Assembly: GCF_002849695.1 (NCBI RefSeq) | Contig: NZ_CP018937.1 | Coordinates: forward strand, 124,001 to 188,000 | DNA length: 64,000 nucleotides | Direction: 5' to 3' | Source of the DNA: Bacteroides fragilis | GTDB taxonomy: Bacteria; Bacteroidota; Bacteroidia; Bacteroidales; Bacteroidaceae | Part shown: in pieces, positions 58,269-64,000 of the stretch | Layout: the number at the start of each line of letters is the position of its first letter | Numbering within the stretch: position 1 is the first letter of the stretch | The notes under the pieces: generated by a model | Seen by the model: the letters and a program-made list of their open reading frames with translations, nothing else | Told to the model about the DNA's origin: nothing | The model's database searches: none | Made by a program: the position numbers and the translations under genes

Positions 58269-59009
58269 ATGAAAAGAGTTAAACTACTTTGGGTGGCAAT
58301 GCTGACGCTGATACTGCCGGCATTGCAGTCGTGTGATGACGGTGACGGTTATTCATTGGGCGATATAGCAAGAGACTGGGCTACAGTCCGGGTAGTCGGT
58401 GGTGATACGTATGCACTGAATGCCGACCATTGGGGAAGTCTTTGGCCTGCTGCGACCGCGATTCCGGGCTATAGGCCGATAGACGGACAGCGTGTGATTA
58501 CTTATTTCAATCCTCTTTATGATAATTATGAAGGATACGATCATGGGGTAAAAGTAGAGTGTAACTATGACGTCCTGACCAAACAAATAGAGGACCTGAC
58601 TGCCGACAATGAAGCGGAAATAGGCAATGACCCTGTTCTTGTATATAAAGATATGATGTGGATTGGAGGCGGATATCTGAACATCATTTTTCGCCAGTGC
58701 TTACCGGCCAAAGAAAAACATCGCTTCAGTCTGGTTCGCGATACGCGAAACATGGCTAAAGATGGTGATGACGGGTATATCCATTTGGAATATCGTTATA
58801 ATACGTATGGTGATGTGACTAAGCGTTGTTTAAACGGTGCGGTATCTTTTAATTTGAATTCGTTGGATCTGACCGGTAAGAAAGGCATTAAAGTGAAACT
58901 GAATTCTGTTGAAAACGGAGAAGTTGAGGTAGTCTTTGATGTAAAAGAACAGCCGATACCCGAGGGTGCAAAGAATATAGAGCTTTCAAACGAAGTTCAG
59001 GTAATGTAA
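58269..59009 (+). CDS. NigD-like lipoprotein
   Basis: 246 residues with lipobox LQSC (Cys22) followed by DDGDGYSLGDIARDWATVRVV, the N-terminal signature of NigD-like proteins; a C-terminal beta domain (SFNLNSLDLTGKKGIKVKLNS) follows. The family is named after a Prevotella bacteriocin locus, but most members are single secreted lipoproteins of unknown function, as here. Bounded by terminators on both sides, so a single-gene unit. Confidence 0.85.
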   Translation: MKRVKLLWVAMLTLILPALQSCDDGDGYSLGDIARDWATVRVVGGDTYALNADHWGSLWPAATAIPGYRPIDGQRVITYFNPLYDNYEGYDHGVKVECNYDVLTKQIEDLTADNEAEIGNDPVLVYKDMMWIGGGYLNIIFRQCLPAKEKHRFSLVRDTRNMAKDGDDGYIHLEYRYNTYGDVTKRCLNGAVSFNLNSLDLTGKKGIKVKLNSVENGEVEVVFDVKEQPIPEGAKNIELSNEVQVM

Positions 59010-59027
59010 AAAGGGTGAGTTGTAAAT

Positions 59028-59088
59028 AACGGGCTACAAACGGAAGTTTCGCTATATTCTGCGAGATGCTTTACGTTTGTAGCCCGTT
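59028..59088. terminator. Terminator between nigD-like and cdsA
   Basis: Perfect 15-bp arms aacgggctacaaacg (59028-59042) / cgtttgtagcccgtt (59074-59088), loop of 31, followed by tttta on the plus strand. Confidence 0.7.
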
Positions 59089-59118
59089 TTTATTTGCGGC
59101 TATTATTTTTTATCGATT

Positions 59119-59958
59119 TTAGAACAGGGTCAGTGCATATAAGTAGACAACTCCTGCCGGTATGGCCATAAGCGAACTGTCGAAGCGATCGAGCATACCA
59201 CCGTGTCCCGGCAAAATGCTTCCAGAATCCTTAATTTGCAATTGACGTTTCAGAAGTGACTCCGTTAAGTCTCCCCAAGTTCCGAAAATAACAACGACCA
59301 GTGCCAACCCGGCCCACTCAGCCCAAGTCATGACCGGAAAGAAATAGGCAAATGCAAACGAAGCGGCAATGGCTACGATACCGCCGCCGATAGAACCTTC
59401 CCATGACTTCTTCGGAGAAATACGTTCGAATAAACGATGCTTGCCAAACAGAGAGCCGAAGCAGTAGGCGCCCGTATCATTCAGCCATAGAAATACAAAT
59501 ATAGAAAGCGGTAATATCGGATTATAAGAGACGCTGGTTGTTTCCGGATCATTCTGGAAAGCGAGTACATTCAGTAAAGCAAAAGGGAGAGCGATATACA
59601 TCTGGCTCAACATGGAATAAGCCCAGTTGAGTACCGGATTCTTTTTCTTAAGGTATAATTCGCTTACCATCAGGTAAATGAGCAATACCAGATAAGGAAT
59701 GAATATTTTGGAATCGGCAGCATCAATGCAGAATCCCATGAGAGCAAGGAACAGATAAGCTCCTCCCAGCATGGTGATGGTCCGGTTGATGGCTACTTCC
59801 CCCGATTGATTGACAAGATGACCGAACTCACGTATGGTCAAAGCACTGACAATAACGAAAAGTGTTCCGAAAGCCAGTGGATCGTACAGTATACAACCCA
59901 CTATGATGGCTACAAATAATATTCCTGTTATGGCGCGTTGTAAAAAGTTGTTCTTCAA
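59119..59958 (-). CDS. cdsA: Phosphatidate cytidylyltransferase
   Basis: Makes CDP-diacylglycerol from phosphatidate and CTP, the branch point to PE and PG/cardiolipin. 279 residues, about eight membrane helices. Family signature near the C-terminus: SPKKSWEGSIGG, then GDLTESLLKRQLQIKDSG and LPGHGGMLDRFDS. Starts 15 bases after ftsH on the same strand. Confidence 0.95.
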   Translation of the reverse strand: MKNNFLQRAITGILFVAIIVGCILYDPLAFGTLFVIVSALTIREFGHLVNQSGEVAINRTITMLGGAYLFLALMGFCIDAADSKIFIPYLVLLIYLMVSELYLKKKNPVLNWAYSMLSQMYIALPFALLNVLAFQNDPETTSVSYNPILPLSIFVFLWLNDTGAYCFGSLFGKHRLFERISPKKSWEGSIGGGIVAIAASFAFAYFFPVMTWAEWAGLALVVVIFGTWGDLTESLLKRQLQIKDSGSILPGHGGMLDRFDSSLMAIPAGVVYLYALTLF

Positions 59959-59973
59959 GGTGCTGTTACATTT

Positions 59974-62001
59974 TTAGTTTTGTGATGCCGCCGGTTCTTG
60001 TTGCGCATTGTCTTCTTGAGACTCTGTTGCTTGTGGAGTATCGGTATCTTCTCCATCCGTAGGGTGGGCGGTATTTTCTTGTTTGCTATTGGCTGCCATG
60101 ATCTCTTCCGAACGGGAAGCCCAAGGACGTTTACCGAAGATTCGTTCTACGTCTTCGGCAAAGATTACTTCTTTATCGATCAGTAGCTGCGCCAATTCGT
60201 TGTGCTGCTCTTTGTGTTCCGAGAGGATTTGTTTGGCACGTTCATATTGTTCGTTAACCATTCTTTTCACCTCTTCGTCAATCAGTTCGGCAGTCTTTTC
60301 GCTATACGGACGTTGGAACGAATACTCATCATTATTATAATAGCATAAGTTCGGCAACTTTTCACTCATTCCCAAGTAGGCGATCATGCCATAAGCCTGT
60401 TTGGTCACACGTTCAAGGTCATTGGCAGCTCCACTGGATACGCGGCCAATGAAGAGATCTTCTGCTGCGCGTCCGCCCAGAGTGGCACACATCTCATCGA
60501 GCATTTGCTCTTTGGTGGTAATTTGCCTTTCTTCCGGCAGATACCATGCAGCTCCCAATGCGCGTCCACGAGGAACGATGGTTACCTTAATCAATGGGTT
60601 GGCATATTCCAATAACCAAGAGATGCTTGCGTGTCCGGCTTCATGCAAAGCAATAGAGCGGCGTTCGGCTTCCGTGGTGATTTTGGTTTTCTTTTCAAGT
60701 CCACCGATGATACGGTCTACAGCATCCAGAAAATCCTGTTTGCCTACGAATTTCTTTCCATGTCGTGCAGCTATCAGGGCTGCTTCATTGCATACGTTTG
60801 CAATATCAGCTCCCGAAAATCCGGGGGTCTGGCGGGCAAGCAGATCTACATCTACTGTATCATCTATCTTGATGGGGCGTAAATGCACACCAAATACTTC
60901 CTTACGTTCGTTGAGATCCGGTAAATCTACATGAATTTGCCGGTCGAATCGTCCGGCACGGAGTAATGCTTTATCGAGTACATCCACACGGTTAGTGGCT
61001 GCCAGAATAATAACACCGCTGTTTGAGCCGAAACCGTCCATTTCAGTTAGCAGCTGGTTCAACGTGTTCTCACGTTCGTCATTGCCGCCCATCGCAGGAT
61101 TCTTGCCGCGGGCACGTCCTACGGCATCAATCTCATCGATGAAAACAATACAGGGAGCCTTTTCCTTAGCCTGTTTGAAAAGGTCGCGTACGCGGGATGC
61201 ACCTACACCGACAAACATTTCAACGAAATCGGAACCGGCCAAAGAGAAAAAAGGTACATTGGCTTCACCGGCTACAGCCTTTGCAAGCAATGTTTTACCT
61301 GTTCCCGGAGGGCCTACCAGCAAGGCGCCTTTAGGAATTTTACCTCCCAAATCCGTATATTTCTGGGGTTCTTTCAGGAATTCGACAATCTCTTCTACTT
61401 CCTGTTTGGCTTCTGCCAGTCCGGCTACATCTTTAAATGTCACTTTGATGGATCCACCTTTCTCAAAGAGCTGTGCTTTCGATTTTCCTACATTGAATAC
61501 GCCACCTGCTCCACCACTGGCACCACTGCCCATGCGGCGCATGAAGAATATCCACAAGGCAATCAGAAAGACAATAGGCAGCACATTCCAAAGTATTGCG
61601 CTGAAGTAGTCTTTCTTCTTATCATAGCTGACAGAACCGTCGAAGTGTGTTTCTTCTTTCTCCTTTTGCAGGAAGTTATCCAGATTTTCGCGTGAAGGAG
61701 CTTCGGTGGTAATCATCGGATTCCGGCCTACACGTGTAGAATCTTGTTTGAATACAGCTCCTACGTACTGTGGCTTAATATAAATTTCAACTGTGTTGTC
61801 ATCATAGCCAATCACTTTACTGACATACCCGTCACGTACGTATTGTTGGAATTCATCATAAGAGATGTTCTTGTTAACAGAACTGTTTCCGTTAGCGAAA
61901 TACAGCCCTAAAAGCATCAGGGCGATAATCATATACATCCAGTTCAGATTGAACTTGGGCATATTTACTTTATTGTTGGTTTTCTTGCTGTTATTGTCCA
62001 T
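59974..62001 (-). CDS. ftsH: ATP-dependent zinc metalloprotease FtsH
   Basis: Membrane-anchored hexameric protease for damaged membrane proteins. 675 residues. Two N-terminal membrane helices (about 17-34 and 135-152) flanking a periplasmic domain, AAA+ domain with Walker A GPPGTGKT and Walker [12 protein letters not shown], second region of homology with [20 protein letters not shown], and protease motif HEAGH (453-457). The C-terminal tail (about 635-675) is acidic, Gln/Thr-rich and probably disordered. Nine bases after rsfS. Confidence 0.97.
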   Translation of the reverse strand: MDNNSKKTNNKVNMPKFNLNWMYMIIALMLLGLYFANGNSSVNKNISYDEFQQYVRDGYVSKVIGYDDNTVEIYIKPQYVGAVFKQDSTRVGRNPMITTEAPSRENLDNFLQKEKEETHFDGSVSYDKKKDYFSAILWNVLPIVFLIALWIFFMRRMGSGASGGAGGVFNVGKSKAQLFEKGGSIKVTFKDVAGLAEAKQEVEEIVEFLKEPQKYTDLGGKIPKGALLVGPPGTGKTLLAKAVAGEANVPFFSLAGSDFVEMFVGVGASRVRDLFKQAKEKAPCIVFIDEIDAVGRARGKNPAMGGNDERENTLNQLLTEMDGFGSNSGVIILAATNRVDVLDKALLRAGRFDRQIHVDLPDLNERKEVFGVHLRPIKIDDTVDVDLLARQTPGFSGADIANVCNEAALIAARHGKKFVGKQDFLDAVDRIIGGLEKKTKITTEAERRSIALHEAGHASISWLLEYANPLIKVTIVPRGRALGAAWYLPEERQITTKEQMLDEMCATLGGRAAEDLFIGRVSSGAANDLERVTKQAYGMIAYLGMSEKLPNLCYYNNDEYSFQRPYSEKTAELIDEEVKRMVNEQYERAKQILSEHKEQHNELAQLLIDKEVIFAEDVERIFGKRPWASRSEEIMAANSKQENTAHPTDGEDTDTPQATESQEDNAQQEPAASQN

Positions 62002-62010
62002 ACTGATAGA

Positions 62011-62370
62011 TTAATCAATGTCGGGAATAGTGATTAGTTTGGCATCTGCCCACAGGTGCTCCAAATTATAAAAGTTTCTGGCCTCCGGCAGGAATACGTG
62101 TACTAATACGTCAGAAAAGTCCATAGCTACCCACTCTGCGTTTCGTTGTCCATCGATGGCAGAGGGTTTAGTGCCGGCACCTTTTCGGGTAAATTCTTTT
62201 ATGGAATCTACGATGGCAACGACCTGGCTGGGGGAGTTCCCCTGACAGATTACAAAGTATTGGCATATCGTGTCGTCAATGTTTGTCAGATCTGCTATGA
62301 CAATGTTTTTACCTTTTTTTTCTTGTATACCTTCGGTTATCTTTTCTATTAATACTTTCGTTTCGTTCAT
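62011..62370 (-). CDS. rsfS: Ribosomal silencing factor RsfS
   Basis: Binds ribosomal protein L14 and blocks subunit joining under starvation. 119 residues, DUF143 domain: VIADLTNIDDTICQYFVICQGNSPSQV, then EWVAMDFSDVLVHVFLPEARNFYNLEHLW, the conserved family end. First gene of rsfS-ftsH-cdsA. Confidence 0.94.
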   Translation of the reverse strand: MNETKVLIEKITEGIQEKKGKNIVIADLTNIDDTICQYFVICQGNSPSQVVAIVDSIKEFTRKGAGTKPSAIDGQRNAEWVAMDFSDVLVHVFLPEARNFYNLEHLWADAKLITIPDID

Positions 62371-62464
62371 TTATAGGTTGAAATTAAATAATCAATGTTT
62401 AGTTTCTGTTTATAACAAGGAAGGGGCATTCTTTGTTTTCCTGTCATAAACGTGATATTTTTTA

Positions 62465-62472
62465 CAAATATA
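62465..62472 (-). promoter_or_regulatory. -7 element of rsfS-ftsH-cdsA
   Basis: TATATTTG on the minus strand, about 95 bases before the rsfS ATG; a TTG lies 16 bp upstream, slightly short spacing. The rest of the 62371-62672 gap contains only the tRNA-Gln promoter on the other strand. Confidence 0.45.
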
Positions 62473-62598
62473 CGCTGATTTATTGTATCAAGGAAAGTTA
62501 TATGCTAAATCTATTTCATTTTTTGTTTTTTTTTAGGGATGCATCTCTTTGGAATCCGGCGTATTAGATATTTTTTTGCAAAAAAAGAGCGAAAAGTA

Positions 62599-62628
62599 TT
62601 TGTGATTAAAAAAAACTTTGTACCTTTG
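62599..62628 (+). promoter_or_regulatory. Promoter of tRNA-Gln
   Basis: TTTG (62599-62602), 18-bp spacer, TACCTTTG (62621-62628), 44 bases before the tRNA. Confidence 0.75.
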
Positions 62629-62672
62629 CAACCGCAAACGAGAAACAAAGGATGTGAATCGTTAAGCGACAT

Positions 62673-62743
62673 TGGGCTATGGTGTAATGGTAACACTACA
62701 GATTCTGGTCCTGTCATTTCTGGTTCGAGTCCAGATAGCCCAA
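62673..62743 (+). tRNA. tRNA-Gln, anticodon CTG
   Basis: 71-nt cloverleaf: acceptor TGGGCTA/TAGCCCA, D arm GTGTAATGGTAACAC, anticodon loop TTCTGGT with CTG at 34-36, T arm TCTGGTTCGAGTCCAGA. The U-A first pair fits glutamine tRNAs. The 31-39 pair of the anticodon stem is A-C as written. The CCA end is not encoded. Confidence 0.93.
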
Positions 62744-62787
62744 CAAAGAGAGCGAAGTTTTTATATAAAACTTCGCTCTCTTTGTTG
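62741..62787 (+). terminator. Terminator of tRNA-Gln, 21-bp perfect stem
   Basis: Arms 62741-62761 (caacaaagagagcgaagttt plus one T) and 62767-62787 are perfectly complementary, loop TATAT. The left arm begins inside the tRNA acceptor end (last three bases). Confidence 0.75.
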
Positions 62788-62816
62788 GTATTCTTTCCTA
62801 TCTATAATTTTCGTAT

Positions 62817-62861
62817 ATAAAAAAAGCGAATCAAAGGGGCTTATGCCTTCTGATTCGCTTT
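62817..62861 (-). terminator. Terminator of the DUF349 gene
   Basis: aaagcgaatca (62823-62833) / tgattcgcttt (62851-62861); read on the minus strand it is followed by a run of T. Lies 26 bases after the DUF349 stop. Confidence 0.7.
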
Positions 62862-62886
62862 ACATAGAACTAAAAATTATTTTCCT

Positions 62887-64000
62887 TTATTCTTCTTTGA
62901 TTGATTCATCAATTACCTTTATCTTCTGCAATACCAATTCCAGATCAGCTTTGAGCTTTTCTACCTTACGGTTAATTTCGGTCAAAAGGCTGTTTCCTTT
63001 TTTGGAAGAGGTAGTGAGGAAGCCCAAGTTGTTTTCATAGGTCTGGAGTTCGTTTTTCATGTTCTCGTACGTACGAACCAATTTTTCGCGTTCACGATAA
63101 ATAGATTGCGAACCTCCACTTTGAATATTACCGATAGAAGATTTGAAATTACTCAGTTTCTTGTTCGATGCACTGATATTGAATCGGTCGAAAAGCTGGT
63201 CAATCAAACCGTGATATTGCTTATAAAGCTTATCTTTCTCTTTGAAAGGAACATGCCCGATATTATTCCATTCTTTCATCAATTCACGAACTTCTTTGCT
63301 TGCTTCATCAGCATCTGTTGTTTCGTCAATTGAGGTTAATTGGGCTATGATTGCTTTTTTCTTTTCCAGATTTTCTTGTTCTACAGAACGTTGGGAAGAA
63401 GTGGCTTTGCCCTTTTGTTCAAAGAAGTAATCACATGCAGTGATAAAACGTTTCCAAACTGCATCCGAATATTTTTTAGAAACAGGGCCGATTGTCTTCC
63501 ATTCTTTTTGTAGTTTAGTCAAGACTTCGGCTGTTTCTTTCCAGTCGGTACTATCTTTCAGAGCTTCTGCCTTTTCACATAATGCTTTTTTCTTTTCCAG
63601 ATTGGCATTCATACCCTCTTTCAGAGACTTGAAGAATTCTCCTTTTTTCTTGAAGAACTCGTCGCAAGCTTTACGGAAACGCTCAAAGATTTTCACGTTC
63701 ATTTTCTGTGGAGCGAAACCGATTGTTTTCCATTTGTTTTGCAGGGCGATTACTTCTTGCGTCTTGGTTTCCCATGCAGCAAATGTTTTCAGTTGATCGA
63801 ATTCGATTGCTTCTACTATTTCGCAAATAACTGTTTTCTGATCCAGATTATGCTGTTCGCTCTCTTTTAATGCTTCGAAATGTTGCTGATGACGACGATT
63901 GACAGCAGTAGAGGCAGCTTTGAAGCGGTTCCATATTTCGTCACGCAATTCTTTGGCAACCGGGCCGGTATCGCGGAACTCTTGATGTAGTTTCTGTAAT
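62887..64000 (-). CDS. DUF349 repeat protein (5' end outside window)
   Basis: The frame is open to the right edge (codons before 63948 read LQKLHQEFRDTGPVAKEL), so the start lies beyond 64000. About 370 residues are visible. It is a highly charged helical protein made of DUF349 units of about 70 residues, with repeated cores RDEIWNRFKAAS, VKIFERFRKACDEFF, SDAVWKRFITACDYFF and KDKLYKQYHGLIDQLF. It ends in a coiled coil (YREREKLVRTYENMKNELQ). No enzyme motif. The biochemical role is unknown; cytosolic scaffold-type proteins of this family are common in Bacteroidetes. Confidence 0.88.
   Translation of the reverse strand, partial: LQKLHQEFRDTGPVAKELRDEIWNRFKAASTAVNRRHQQHFEALKESEQHNLDQKTVICEIVEAIEFDQLKTFAAWETKTQEVIALQNKWKTIGFAPQKMNVKIFERFRKACDEFFKKKGEFFKSLKEGMNANLEKKKALCEKAEALKDSTDWKETAEVLTKLQKEWKTIGPVSKKYSDAVWKRFITACDYFFEQKGKATSSQRSVEQENLEKKKAIIAQLTSIDETTDADEASKEVRELMKEWNNIGHVPFKEKDKLYKQYHGLIDQLFDRFNISASNKKLSNFKSSIGNIQSGGSQSIYREREKLVRTYENMKNELQTYENNLGFLTTSSKKGNSLLTEINRKVEKLKADLELVLQKIKVIDESIKEE

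Overview
The window is chromosomal DNA of a Bacteroides species, probably of the fragilis/thetaiotaomicron group. The signs are a SusC/SusD pair beside an ECF sigma/FecR-type anti-sigma pair, three GH92 mannosidases, abundant surface lipoproteins, a NigD-like protein, and many promoters of the Bacteroides TAnnTTTG type with a TTG/TTTG about 19-20 bp upstream. Both window edges cut genes: a GH2 beta-galactosidase at the left and a DUF349 protein at the right.

Left part (1-25 kb): the partial GH2 enzyme, aroA, an AraC-type regulator followed by a soluble sensor kinase, a secreted GH20 hexosaminidase, and a TolC/EmrA/EmrB-like efflux operon. The efflux operon has a roughly 200-nt leader that holds a 32-codon reading frame running into a terminator-like hairpin. 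Then come an acyltransferase-3 membrane protein, tRNA-Pro(GGG), aroB, a small membrane protein, a TonB-dependent-type outer membrane barrel, a cardiolipin synthase, the rsmD/DUF3822 pair with a membrane-anchored hypothetical protein, and a RecD-like helicase.

Middle part (25-45 kb): a polysaccharide utilisation locus on the minus strand. In transcription order it is GH92, ECF sigma factor, FecR anti-sigma, GH92, GH92, SusC (with an STN signalling domain) and SusD. The natural reading is sigma/anti-sigma-controlled uptake of alpha-mannosides (N-glycan or mannan fragments) with outer-membrane and periplasmic trimming. No endo-glycosidase lies in the cluster. To its right are a Bcr/CflA-type drug exporter divergent from an AraC regulator, an intact ISAs1-family insertion sequence with 33-bp terminal repeats and an 8-bp target duplication, and a beta-propeller-like lipoprotein.

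Right part (45-64 kb): conserved housekeeping genes. These are alaS, an M23 peptidase, a MerR-like regulator, a minus-strand series parA-parB-DUF5683-lytic transglycosylase-rel, surE-lpxB, a NigD-like lipoprotein, rsfS-ftsH-cdsA, tRNA-Gln(CTG) and the DUF349 protein.

The least explained material is between the genes. At least three gaps, perhaps four, carry short arrays of palindromic units phased at 22-24 bp, each with a different core sequence. A roughly 130-bp palindromic repeat family occurs three times. A 22-bp-stem hairpin sits alone between tRNA-Pro and aroB. The efflux operon has an attenuator-like leader. These are the main candidates for something undescribed.
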